Source of the DNA: Apostichopus japonicus
Lineage: Eukaryota > Echinodermata > Holothuroidea > Aspidochirotida > Stichopodidae
NCBI RefSeq assembly: GCF_037975245.1
Contig: NC_092576.1
Span: 16,811,111 to 16,831,110 of the forward strand
Direction of reading: 5' to 3'
Length of the DNA stretch: 20,000 bases
Positions 8,640 to 17,926 of this stretch are shown piece after piece. The position numbers were made by a program, and so were the translations under genes. Positions within the stretch are counted from its first letter, which is position 1. Each line of letters begins with the position of its first letter. The notes under the pieces are model-generated. The model made no database searches. It had not been told where the DNA came from and saw only the letters and a list, made by a program, of their open reading frames with translations.

Positions 8640-8815
8640 GTATAACGTTAGGCTCATAGACCAACGTTAGGCTTATACTAGGCTAACGTTAATACTAGTA
8701 CTATACTACTACTACTACTAGTATGCCTAATACTATATTAACACTAGTAATATTACTAACAGTATACAGTTACTAAACTGCCACTGTGTTTAACACAGTG
8801 GTTTAGTCGATGTTA
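8640..8815. repeat. Simple-sequence tract and 9-bp hairpin
   Basis: Positions 8675-8735 contain variants of GTTAGGCT, AATACTAGTACT and (CTA)n microsatellite. At 8781-8801 the sequence CCACTGTGT-TTA-ACACAGTGG forms a perfect 9-bp stem with a 3-nt loop, extended by CTAAA/TTTAG with a small bulge. No terminator or RNA gene can be inferred from it. Confidence 0.5.
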
Positions 8816-9325
8816 AATGTTATGAATCGTTTTCGTGTTTTTCACCATATAGTGTTGTTCGTGTAAACGACATAGGCCTAATTATTAATGCAAATGTGGT
8901 ATAATCCTATTAAAGTCCAAATAAAAAACTTCGACCTACTGTCTATATAGCCTAGCCGAGTGTATACACCTGTTTAAATATTTAAACACTTATAACAGTT
9001 AGGCTAAGGATAGATCAAATGTGACGCCACAATTTTTTTTTATTTTGATTTATATCATACATATTTTGGAGGATATTTATGAGAATGTTTGCTCGATAAC
9101 TCAACAAGGGAATGATTGATCATCGCCATACTTACTGGCGCATAGTGAGTAGATAAACCTCATTGTTTTTGGAATCATATCATGAATATTAATGAGGTCA
9201 CAGGATCAAATATCAACATTTTATTGATTATTGATTAAGTCAGAATTTCTTCATATTTCATATATGGTGATATTTGTAGATAGTGTGTGCATGCTGATGA
9301 TTTATTCCTTTCTTATAACCCTCAG
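8816..9325. other. Non-coding stretch upstream of the SAM exon
   Basis: AT-rich DNA with no open frame of note. The earlier half of the SAM domain should be encoded upstream of 9326, but no convincing exon was found here. If gene 2 was ever complete, its 5' end lies to the left or has decayed. Confidence 0.4.
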
Positions 9326-9435
9326 AGAATGAAATTGACAAAACTGCACTTCTTTTGCTTAAAGAAGATGACATAAGGGATCTGATACCAAAGATTGGTG
9401 ACAGACTAAAATTTCAGGCAGGTTGGAAGAAGGAG
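9326..9435 (+). pseudogene. Gene 2, first visible exon: C-terminal half of a SAM-like domain
   Basis: A pyrimidine-rich stretch ending CCCTCAG precedes a 110-nt open exon ending in a consensus GTGAGT donor. The peptide includes TALLLLKEDDIRDLIPKIG followed by DRLKF. This L..L.EEDI.EL.PKIG.R.KF pattern is that of the last helices of sterile alpha motif (SAM) domains, which mediate protein-protein interaction. I recall it at the N-terminus of a large uncharacterised animal family (often labelled 'SAM domain-containing protein 3-like') whose other parts match exons at 12031-17893. The exon itself has no defect and ends in phase 0, matching the exon start at 12031. The gene as a whole is broken. 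The link to the downstream exons, across gene 1, is an inference from phase and domain order. Confidence 0.6.
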
Positions 9436-9458
9436 GTGAGTACTCCTGTATATCACCA

Positions 9459-11949
9459 ATGGATTTTACATGCTTTAAATGTCTTACAAGAACTGAACGT
9501 GGAATCAAAGGCTTATTTTTTTTTCCATTTGAAGCATAACCATGGAATTAACTAAAAAACTCAAGTAAAATTATTTGTGGTCAAGCTGGTTGCACTGCAC
9601 TCTTTTTTTCAACTGAATGGCATCTTAACAGACACCACTTGGGTAATAAAGAACACACTAATGACCAGGGGGACCAAGAGCCAGGAAGTAATAGTCCCAT
9701 TCCAATGGAAGCAGAAGCACATTGTGAGGCAGAAGAAGATGATGAAGAATCAATGAAAAATGATATCACCATAGCTAAATCATCTGCAATATTTACAGCC
9801 CGACATAAGTCCTCACCTATTCCTTCATCATTAGTGGGAAAACTTATTGTTGATGTACAGGACCTAATTGAAAATGTAGTTGATCATATTGAAATTCAAA
9901 TTACTAGATTAATTAGTAACCAGCAGTCCACACTATTGAGAAAGAAGAGAGAAGAAGAGAACAGAAGAGGATAAGCAAGACTTTCACAATATTTTTGCCA
10001 ATGCAAGGGAAGCTCCTTTCTCTGAAATGAGAACAGAATACCAACAGAGGAAACTTTTCAAGCAAATTGGTGCATATGTTGAACCTGAACAAAAACTTCT
10101 AGGCTACTGTTTCAAGTATAAAATAAATAACAAAACAGGAGCTCCAATTCAAGAACAAGAGAAAGAGACATTTCAATACATTCCTTTGGCATTTTCACTT
10201 AAAAAATTGCTGGAACAACCAGGAGTTATGAATGCGATATTTTCAGCTAAAGCATCTGCAGATCCAAATGTCCTGGTTACATATTGAGATAGCATTCTGT
10301 TCAAAAATAGGTATCAACAGCATGGTGACGTGCCCCTTCACCCCTGCTGCTATACAATGATGACTTTGAGACTGCGAACCCTATTGGTTGAAAGAAAAAA
10401 TACATAAGATTTCAGCCTTTATACAAATGTGCAGTGTATACCCAGGAGATATCAGGCCAGGTTAAACAACATTCTTCTCACAGCTCTAGTCACCTCATCT
10501 CTCATTACCAAATATGGAATAGAAAGTGTTGTGAGTGTAATAAAAGAAGAAATTCAGATGTTATCGAATGCATGTCTGAATATAGAAGGGGATGATTTCA
10601 ATGGACTTTTAAGGCCGGTTTTGTTACAAGTTGTTGGCGATAACTTGGGTATACCATGTTAAGCTATGATCGTGGCTTTACAGCAAACTATTACTGTAGA
10701 CTTTGCAAGGGTCATCGAAGTGTACTGCAAAACAATTAGTTGAAAATGCCAGTCTACCTAGAACAGTAGAAAATTATGCTGCAGATTTACAACATGATGA
10801 CCCTAGTGAGACAGGTATCAGATTTGCTACAATTCTAAATGATCTGGTAGAGTTTCATGTAGTTGAAAACATAAATCTTGATGTTATGCATGACTTTTTG
10901 GAAGAAGTGATACTGTTAGAAATGTAATTAGTGTTAGACAAGCTGATTCAGAAAAAGAAGTTTACTTTGGGGGAACTTAATGGTAGAATTTTATGTTTTA
11001 ATTATGGCTTCACTGACCAGTCAAATAAGCTTAGTCCTTTAAAACAAACATCTCTTTCAAACCCTGGAAAAGCAAGTGAACAAAGTGCTTCACAGATGAC
11101 GTGTCTAGGTTTCAGTTTACCCATAATGATTGGAGAAAAATGTTAAGAAGATTGTGATGCATGGGAGTTGTATCTGTTGTTGATTGATATTTTTAAGATA
11201 ATAATGTGTCCCAGTTCGAGCCTCCCTGCGACATATGATCTGAAAGCTTTGATCAGAGATCATCACCAAATGTTTCTCCAATTGTTTCCAGATCGGAACC
11301 CTACTCCAAAACAGCATTTTCTTACACACTATCCAAGCTCATTGCTATTCCTTGGACCTTTGAATCAGTACACCTCAATGCGTTTTGAGGGAAAACACAA
11401 AGCATTCAAAAAATTGCAAATTTGTCTTGTAATTTTCCATTGCTAAAACACTGGCAGTTAAATACCAAATGGCCCAGTGTTACACATTTCTCTTGGAATA
11501 TCCTCTTGAAAATCAAAACATAAATTAAATCAGGAGCAAATATCCACCCTGTCAAGAGTAGGATCAATTTTAGACATGATGGAAGCTGAAATAGGAAAAC
11601 TGAACATTGGTTTAGAAGAAGAGATAACTTTTGTAGGAGCAGCCAAGATTAATGGTTATGAATTTAGAGAAGGAACTACAGTTATCACCTCATGGAATGA
11701 CGATAGACCAGTATTTGGAAGTGTGCAATGTGCCCTTCTAAAAAATTCTGATATTTATACTGTTCTGAACTTATTCAAGAAGATAGGCTTCCAGAGACAT
11801 TTACAGGCTATGCTGTGGAAACCACAGCAGACTTAATTTAAACTGTTTGTCCTAGACAGTTGTTTGACCACCGTCCTGTGACCTGCTTGAAGAATCATAA
11901 TGGGAATGAAAGATCTCATTACATTTCGACTCGCATCACTTTTCTATAG
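9459..11949 (+). pseudogene. Gene 1: intronless zinc-finger transposase-like protein, degenerate
   Basis: From an ATG at 9459 the fragments follow one protein. A first C2H2-like finger is CFKC … FHLKHNH, broken by a shift in a T-run near 9511-9522. A second is CGQAGC … HLNRHH (9576-9638). Then come an acidic linker, a basic segment, YIPLAFSLKKLLEQPGV (10180-10232), YNDDFETANPIG (10352-10388), LLQVVGDNLG (10621-10650), a CRLCKGH zinc knuckle (about 10697-10717), DVMHDFLEEV (10879-10908), ASQMTCLGFSLPIMIG (about 11087-11134), HFLTHYPSS and MRFEGKHKAFKKL (11311-11415), INGYEFREGT (11650-11680), and HYISTRITFL before TAG at 11947-11949. No introns are needed. At least four frameshifts and in-frame stops near 10286, 10390, 10739, 10926 and 11145 make it a pseudogene. 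I recall this motif set from multicopy, uncharacterised transposon-like proteins of animals; the D, D and E of the YNDDFE, DVMHD and RFEGKH blocks could be catalytic, but that is a guess. It fills the intron after the SAM exon. Confidence 0.65.
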
Positions 11950-12030
11950 ACACAGCATCAGCTGTACCACTGCAGGTGATTTAGTTATGTAGTCATAACC
12001 TACTTAATTTTAAATTAATTTTTCATCCAG

Positions 12031-12249
12031 TTTCAGAGTAAAGTGGTCTTCCAGTTTCCTCTAAATTAAGATGAGATACCAGATGTATCATCTCTCTCAG
12101 ATGCAGATGATGTTTCTACTACTGGTGATTTAAGTACTAGTGTTGATACCTTAATTATTGAATCAGATGCAGACACATCACTTGAAGGTTCATCTAACTA
12201 ACCCTTTCATTCACCATATCCCTTGAAACGACAGAAACAAATCCATTTT
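12031..12249 (+). pseudogene. Gene 2, acidic linker exon
   Basis: A TTTTTCATCCAG acceptor (ending 12030) and a GTAAGT donor (12250) bound 219 nt, exactly 73 codons in phase 0 at both ends, matching the phase at which the SAM exon ends. The middle is acidic and Ser/Thr-rich (DEIPDVSSLSDADDVSTTGD, then IIESDADTSLEGSSN) and the end is basic (SPYPLKRQKQIHF). Such disordered linkers typically sit between SAM and the next domain in this family. Two in-frame TAA codons (12067-12069 and one after EGSSN near 12201) break it. Alternatively it might belong to a different transcript, but the phase fit on both sides favours gene 2. Confidence 0.55.
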
Positions 12250-12351
12250 GTAAGTAAAAGATATTATATTGTTTTTTTTGTGAACAGTATCGTAGTTATT
12301 AGCATCTTATATAGTGGTTGAGGCTACTTATTGTTTTATGAAATCAAGGTT

Positions 12352-12476
12352 CGCATGGTGCATGCTTTGAATGAGAAACGAGGTTTTGTTGTGAATACCA
12401 GAGATTACCCCATTATGAAAGAACTACTGTACAGTGGTTCTGGAAGTGATGAATCTCCCTGCGAGGACTCAAAGTG
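12352..12476 (+). other. Short exon-like open segment, unassigned
   Basis: After AAATCAAG the frame reads VRMVHALNEKRGFVVNTRDY then PIMKELLYSGSGSDESPCED, ending at a TGA. The acidic Ser-rich end resembles the linker exon just upstream in character. A clean donor is not visible, and the segment lies in what should be a gene 2 intron (12250-12708). It could be a decayed alternative exon or chance; no family was recognised. Confidence 0.25.
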
Positions 12477-12708
12477 ATCATTATCAGAAAACGATACAGA
12501 AATAAGTTTATTATAGAAAAATAAACAATCCAATTTTAATGAATGGCAGAGGTAATTGCATATAGGTTGGTGATTTATGGTACCGTACTGCAACTTCACC
12601 ATTCAGTCTATAGGTGTCAGTAGTGTTAACGTTCTATGCATCCAAATATATTTAGTTTTCTTATTTACATACTGGACCATTCACACTCTTCTCATATTTC
12701 ATGTTAAG

Positions 12709-12851
12709 GATGTTGAAGCTATTCTAGGCCAGTTTTCCAGAGGAAGGAAAGTCATGGGGAGCATCTCTTGCAAGAAATTATGTTCAAAACAGGATCTACA
12801 CATTTTTGTGGAAATTTGTACTAGTCACATGGTTGATCATTAAGGAGATAA
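12709..12851 (+). pseudogene. Gene 2 exon: conserved region before the FPxLKDP domain
   Basis: The acceptor is AAG after a pyrimidine-rich stretch and the donor GTGAGA (12852). The peptide starts DVEAILGQFSRGRKVM and ends HMVDH-stop-GDK. The pattern 'aIL..fs.G..v…l…HIFVEIC..HMV..yGdK' corresponds in my memory to the region linking the disordered linker to the next domain in the SAM family. The exon ends two bases into a codon (GAT AA), and the next exon supplies G, giving GDKPSS across the junction, a seamless join. One TAA at 12841-12843 probably replaced a tyrosine codon. I infer a single-base decay in an otherwise intact exon. Confidence 0.6.
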
Positions 12852-13109
12852 GTGAGAATAGCTTGTTTAAGACATCTATTCATTATGATATATTTTGGGA
12901 ATAGCAGACCCTTCTAATATAAACACGGATTAGTGGATGTATCCTATTTTCAAGTGCCCTGGAGACCAAGAGATATTTTTAATAGAATTTAAAATAAAAA
13001 TTATTCAATATGGTTATGTTTCTGAATGGATTGGTTCAATTGTCAATAGATAGGATACAATTTGCTGTATTGTTGTCAACATTTTATCTATTTCCTTTTC
13101 AATCTACAG

Positions 13110-13197
13110 GCCAAGCTCCTTCATTATGGCAGCGTTAGCAGCAGCAGTTGTTGATTTGTTTCCCTTTCTGAAGGATCCAGAATCTCCCTTGGGTTAT
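13110..13197 (+). pseudogene. Gene 2 exon: FPFLKDPESPLGY domain core
   Basis: A TCTACAG acceptor and GTAAGC donor flank 88 nt without a stop. The peptide PSSFIMAALAAAVVDLFPFL continues KDPESPLGY. The pattern 'A.AIV..FP.LKDP.S..GY' is highly characteristic of the uncharacterised SAM-associated family. The exon takes its first base from the split codon of the preceding exon and ends in phase 0, joining directly to the EAWY exon at 14042, so that GYEAWY reads across the junction. Both junctions support real splicing history. No defect was seen in this exon. Confidence 0.68.
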
Positions 13198-14041
13198 GTA
13201 AGCATGTTTATGTTCTAATATCCCTCGGCTTTCAAAATGTCTCTAAAATGTTGAACACAAAAAGTGCCCACAATATCACTACTTTTTGTCATCTGTAGTC
13301 AAGTAATATAATCTTTTGTGGGTTCTACCAAGTAATTTGTTCATCTCATAGAGGACTGTGATGCTGAAATCTATTTTCAATATTACCATGATTATATAGG
13401 CATCATTTAACTGAATTATTTCTAATTGAAGTCAGCACTAGGGTGACAAGGCCATTTAATATGTTAAAAATATCAAAATGGATGTTCAATTGTCACCTGT
13501 CACTCAAAAAACTGTAACATAGGCATTGGTTTTCAGTAGGTTTCATCTCTCAATCTAACCAAGGCATTAATGAAGTTTGTTGTTCAGTAGGTACCCTCCT
13601 TATTCCATAAAATATCAGAGTTCTGTAACTTATTGATTATATGTGCAATTAGGGTCAAACCCATTACTTTTAGGCTCATTACTTTAAAGCAATTGTCATA
13701 GTGTCCCCTGGGACAATACTGCTTCATCAGTAAGCGTACGATATTCTGTGAGGACAGTATTGAGTGCCACAGTGTCCCTAAACATAGCGTCCATATTGTT
13801 ACCGTGCCGTTGTGGAACATGTACAAGACATGTTTGTGGTTTGCTGGCTAAAAGACTATGTTCCAACCAGCTAGGAAGTTTTAAATGTTGGTGTACAACA
13901 GCCTTACATGTAGATCGATAAGTCACATAATTTTCTGAGTTGACTTGAATTTTGCCACCATACTTCAGTGTGTAAGATCTGAAGCTATAAGGAAGGTTTG
14001 ATTTTCAGTTTGATAAAAGAGTTTGCTGATTTCATGTGCAG
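13198..14041. other. Intron of gene 2 with a GC-richer inserted-looking patch
   Basis: Between GTAAGC and the TTCATGTGCAG acceptor no gene 2 exon was found. A patch at about 13690-13925 is richer in G+C and carries two overlapping minus-strand frames of 76 and 80 codons plus a TGTCCC-CT-GGGACA palindrome (about 13702-13715). I recognise no protein in it. It may be a decayed repeat. Confidence 0.4.
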
Positions 14042-14109
14042 GAAGCATGGTATTGCAAAGGTGCTGCATGACGACTGGCGACAAGGTATCTAGAAGAGAA
14101 CCTACGCTA

Positions 14110-14547
14110 CGTATATGGCAAGCCATGTGGGTCAAACACTGCATAATATATCCGCGTATTAATTGGAATTTATACGCGTATTAATTGGAATATATACGCG
14201 TATATATTATTAGCCAATCATATGGCTTAAATATATCCGCGTATTAATTCTTATATATATACACGTATTAATTCAAATATATACACGTATTAATTCGAAT
14301 ATATACACGTATTAATTCGAGTATATACATGGATTAAGTCCAATATATGCACGGATTAATTATAATATTCACGAAAAAACATTTCCGCTCTTGCTGTGTA
14401 CATATACCAAAGATAAATGTTTTGGCGGGCTCGCGAGATCGCTTCAAAAAGCGAAACTTTACACTTGTACAATTAATACGCGTATATATTCGAATTAATA
14501 CGCGGATATATTATGCGGTGTTTGTCCCACATGGCTTGCCATATACG
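14110..14547. mobile_element. 438-bp MITE with long TIRs and TA target-site duplication
   Basis: The left end CGTATATGGCAAGCCATGTG and the reverse complement of the right end are identical over these 20 bases. Similarity continues for about 80 nt (ATAATATATCCGCGTATTAATT and beyond) with a few differences. TA flanks both sides (14108-14109, 14548-14549). The interior carries a 22-23-bp tandem subterminal repeat and a short unique core (14375-14455), but no coding capacity. TA duplication is typical of Tc1/mariner-type transposition, so it is probably a non-autonomous derivative of such an element. Its insertion inside a gene 2 exon fixes the ends independently of the TIR alignment. Confidence 0.85.
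14145..14365. repeat. 22-bp subterminal repeats inside the MITE
   Basis: About eight to nine copies of a unit close to ATATATACGCGTATTAATTCGA occur in direct order, with the middle reading CCGCG, ACGCG, ACACG, ACATGG or GCACGG in different copies; two inverted copies lie at about 14470-14512. Each unit has near-palindromic ATACGCGTAT and ATTAAT parts. They could be transposase-binding sites; variation is concentrated at the CpG positions. Confidence 0.7.
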
Positions 14548-14860
14548 TACGTAAAAAGAAGATTGCCATGGTGAAAGATTTCCCCGGTGCATCAAGTCCA
14601 CCTATTTCTTTGACTAAAGTGTCCACTCCACCAAAATTGAGAGGTGCTTAATAGGTTTTTACCAACTATTCTCAGGATTTGACTTATCTCTCATGTCATG
14701 ACAATGATCAAAGGCGAATGATGAGGCAAACTGCAGTTTACAAACAACAGCAGATCAAAGACCACTCAACTAACATTTCAGATAATCTGAAAGAGTATCT
14801 CAGGTTGTTAGACCGTTGAATGGTAACTATCAAATTTGAATGTTTGCTGCTTAATTAAAG

Positions 14861-15457
14861 AGAAAAACGTGGGTGATTTTGCATAAAAAAAACTAAAGAA
14901 GCGAGCTCTTAATACACATATTACGAATATACTATTCAAGAAGGAAGTGAAAAAATTACTAGCTAGGTTTTGCTTTATCAGAAACACTGAAATTAATTAA
15001 GTCACTAACCTCACTGATGAGTTAATACTATCTTTCACTTTGAAGCCTATTTGGCCAACTTCAAAACAGTACTTTGATCGACTACATATCTAGTTTGATT
15101 AGAAAGAACTAGTTTCACTGCTTTTTTGAAATGATGGCATTATATTTTAAATCGCTTTCAATTAACCTTAGGCATCTGGCAGATCAGTATGCATTATAAA
15201 GACCAGATTGGAAAAAAAAGTGTTATTTTTGGTTGAAATCTTGCTTTATTCAAGGATATAGCTAGGATTTTAAGAAAGGTTGCTGATGTGAGTGTGGAAA
15301 AAAGGTATAGATTCAAGATTCAATAAGGTTTATAATTTGTACATTTTTTTTTAATATGGAGTCTTTGCCATTCAATGCTCTGTTTTATGTGCAATGTTTG
15401 CTCTGCATTCTTGCAAATGTGTAACAATCTAACAACTTGTCTATCATGTTGTTACAG
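14861..15457. other. Stretch without assigned exon
   Basis: Gene 2 should encode a middle region between the exon at 14042 and the C-terminal exon at 17576, but nothing here is clearly coding. There are frequent stops in all frames, and T-rich runs near 15340-15353. Confidence 0.35.
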
Positions 15458-15781
15458 AGAGACAAGATACATTATTCCCATGAATATATGCTTTTGTTCA
15501 TTGATGATATCACAAATGTGAAGTATTCAATTTTTGCAACTCAAATAGTCCCCACCACATTAAAAAACAAGTTTGAAAAAAAAAAAAACATTTTTGAGCT
15601 GTATTCTGAGATATTTTCAAAGCATGTGTCAAGAAATGTTAAATACTTACTTTTCTCTCCCAGATGTTTTCTAAATGTTATTAAACTAGCCAAAGGTATC
15701 AAGCAGTTGGATTTACCACATCCAACTTCAACAATACATAGTGTTTGTATAGATGCATGGAACCAGACTTTAACAAATTCA
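15458..15781 (+). CDS. 108-codon exon-like open segment, unassigned
   Basis: A TGTTGTTACAG acceptor, 324 stop-free nucleotides (exactly 108 codons, phase 0) and a GTGAGA donor form a plausible exon. The peptide starts RDKIHYSHEYMLLFIDDITN and contains KYLLFSPRCFLNVIKLAKGI and QLDLPHPTSTIHSVC. Its balanced composition, with alternating hydrophobic stretches, looks like a folded domain. I do not recognise the family. A run of nine or more A's (about 15577-15588) encodes KKK and would be a site for slippage. It could be gene 2's middle region, a separate host gene or part of another mobile element. The following candidate exon at 15874 does not join it in the matching phase. Confidence 0.4.
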
Positions 15782-15873
15782 GTGAGAGTGATTATTAATG
15801 GATCCTAGCTGAGAATCAAAAAAAGAATACACTTACACACATTAAAGTATTCTATTTCCCTTTGCTCTGTCAG

Positions 15874-16032
15874 ATAGAACAAGATTTCCAGTGCTTTTGC
15901 CTGAGCATGATGATCACCTGTATGAGAAATGGGACTTGTACTACAATGGGATTACTGAATATGACAAACAGGTTGAAAATGAGCAAGGACTTATTGGATT
16001 GGAATACGTTAACCTAGAGAGTTTGTTTATTG
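15874..16032 (+). CDS. 53-residue exon-like open segment, unassigned
   Basis: A TCTGTCAG acceptor and a GTAAGA donor (16033) bound 159 nt. Read with two leading bases, the frame is open and gives RTRFPVLLPEHDDHLYEKWD then LYYNGITEYDKQVENEQGLI and LEYVNLESLFI, a protein-like acidic/aromatic peptide. Phase 0 reading also stays open until a TAG near the end but looks less natural. The phase does not match the end of the 15458-15781 exon unless one of them has suffered an indel. No family was recognised. Confidence 0.35.
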
Positions 16033-17575
16033 GTAAGAGTGCTTCATATTTCAATGCACATATTTGAGCTGATTTAGTTTTGTATGTTGATCACTCCTTG
16101 CAACCTGTTATCATCATCACACTAGGAACTTCCAAAAGATCAGGTTTGACCAATTATCTGTAATATATCTGATCTTGTTCTCAAAATAGCCTTAGTTTAC
16201 TTTTTGTAAAGATAACAACACTTACTTTCCTTGTTTTTAAAAATAATAAACTGAAATTGAACAAAAAGCATCAATGGGATCTGATTCAGATAGAAACCAA
16301 GTTGGGTTGGTGCAGGTGTGTTCCCTTTCTTGGACTCCATCTGACCGATGTTTGGGATTTCATTTAAGCCAAAAGCTAGTGACTACTATTAGAAGGCAAT
16401 AGAACACAAAATATGTCAAAGGTTCATCAGTGTTTTGAGATCTGAATATATAATAAAATATAAAGAGTAGATAACTTCGCAAACAGGTTGTGATAGCAGC
16501 ACAACATTATGAATGTGGGCTTTTAAAGGAGACATGTATGATTGAAAATAACCATACACAAAATACCAAACAGATACTAACTTATCTCATTACATACTCA
16601 TGACATGCCATTTTCTCTTTGCATTCTCATGATAGGCAATTTTCTGATAAAAATGACTTGAAGGATTTCTGGTGTTAGAGACAAATAAAGGCAAGGGAAA
16701 ATACAAATAATTTGTGTTGTACAGGTACTGTACGTGATAATGACAATTTATATGTTTAGTGGTCATTAATTGTGTTATATTTTTATGCACAAGGACTTTG
16801 TGAACCTTGGAGGGAAGATTATCTTTAGTTATGTTTTGTCACTTTCACAGTAAAAAAGGAAACATTGGCATTTTTGCTTCTTCCAGTCATCTTGAGAGGG
16901 AAGGGAAAGGGAAAGAAAGGATTGTGTTCAGTAAAAGAGGCAATCACCTCCTTCGTGGACATTCAACCAGTAGGTTTGTAAGCATTAATTTGCCCACTTG
17001 TTGGAGTTCATTGACAACATGCTTACAGCATATGTGTTTTGTAGTTTGTGATGGAATGCTTGTAAAAGTGGAATCTCAACAATCATGATGAATTTGTGTC
17101 AATGTTTATAGATGCTCCCAAGCACATGAACCATGTTCCGTTTGGTGCAAAATGGATAATTAATATTCATGAGTGGGCAGGTCCTACGTAACATTATTTA
17201 AATATTGATTTCACAATAGCAATATGCTTGTCAAATTTTGCTCAATTTGGTAAATGACAGTAATAGGATATGGGTCACATGTGTAGCTGATTTTAAGGAA
17301 TAAATTATGAGTTGGTGATAAAAAGTTAATGATAGTAAAAGTATCTTCTGAACATGATAACTAAACAGTAAATGTTTTAAACTAGCATGTAATTGTAAGC
17401 ATAGATTTAGAATATGGGTGGTTATGAAGTTTGGCTGTGCCAAGTATAATTTCATGTAAAGTTTTTTTCAAAAAACAAATCTGCTAGAATGGAGGGCTTT
17501 TTGCTGTCACAACTTCATAATGATTGACAAAGAGCAGCTTGTGATAATTTTCATTTGTTTCAATTTTTCTCACAG
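16033..17575. other. Stretch without recognised gene (probable intron)
   Basis: Only short frames occur (for example 93 codons from 16807), lacking recognisable motifs or a convincing splice context. The region lies between the unassigned exons and the C-terminal exon of gene 2, so it is probably intronic. No repeat with clear ends was noticed. Confidence 0.4.
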
Positions 17576-17893
17576 GAAGTGGCTGATATTCTACAAATTT
17601 CAAAGGCTATTGATGCCACCAAAAAGCCACAGCCATTTCTTGAATGCAAAGGAACTCTCTTGGCACCAACCCTAACATTTGTTATTCTAGAACGGAGGGC
17701 AGTCCCTCAAGAATCACTTCTGAAAGCTATCGATTTCTGTTTCAAAGCAATGTACATTTTGGACATGGCTTACCGACCTTCATGCTGTCTTGTGTGGCAG
17801 TTCATTCAAAATGTGATTTATGAAATCAAAGAAGCACATGCGCCAAGTTGCATAAGAGATCTTAGATCATTCTTAGCCTTTAAAAGTAATTAG
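17576..17893 (+). pseudogene. Gene 2 last exon: C-terminal domain
   Basis: A long pyrimidine tract and CACAG acceptor lead into 106 residues, with no internal stop, ending at TAG (17891-17893). The peptide runs EVADILQISKAIDATKKPQP, then KGTLLAPTLTFVILERRAVP, LLKAIDFCFKAMYILDMAYR, VWQFIQNVIYEI and a basic end. The pattern 'G.l..P….v.lE…… sl..AiD.cFKa.y.Ld..Y…c..vW.FiQ.viYeI' fits, in my memory, the C-terminal region of the SAM-associated uncharacterised family that also has the FPxLKDP domain. The exon itself is undamaged and begins in phase 0; the gene is classed as a pseudogene because of defects upstream. The function is unknown. A diverged tandem copy follows. Confidence 0.65.
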
Positions 17894-17926
17894 TGGCTTG
17901 AAAGGAAAGAATTGTAAGCAAGATAT

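Larger units (their letters stand above)
14042..14860 (+). pseudogene. Gene 2 exon split by a MITE
   Basis: The left part (14042-14109) begins in phase 0 with EAWYCKGAA, has a TGA, then RLATRYLEENLRY. The right part (from 14550) continues YVKKKIAMVKDFPGASSPPI. Joined through a single TA, the frame passes exactly from LRY to VKKK, so the MITE entered a coding exon. The pattern 'GYeAWY…ATGFLEERLr.VRK' is the continuation of the FPxLKDP domain. Further right, after TAATAG at about 14649, the same frame reads DLTYLSCHDNDQRRMMRQTA … DNLKEYLRLLDR-stop-MVTIKFECLL, again family-like ('..M..T…R..i….LkeyprllD…i..eF'). The stops (TGA, TAA-TAG, TGA) and the insertion make it a pseudogene exon. The 3' border is uncertain. 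Confidence 0.6.

Noticed and set aside
9436-9555. Read-through of the SAM exon frame past its donor into the gene 1 region
   Set aside because: The donor is a consensus GTGAGT, and the zinc-finger codons of gene 1 lie in a different frame, so the continuous frame is probably accidental.
13584-13926. Overlapping minus-strand frames of 76-80 codons in the gene 2 intron
   Set aside because: No recognisable motif or splice context, and two frames overlap over the same DNA; more likely a GC-richer repeat patch than a gene.
14347-14574. 75-codon frame inside the MITE
   Set aside because: It lies within terminal and subterminal repeats and runs out through the TIR; no protein motif, so the element is non-coding.
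16807-17088. 93-codon plus-strand frame
   Set aside because: Composition is irregular and there is no motif, acceptor or partner exon; treated as chance.
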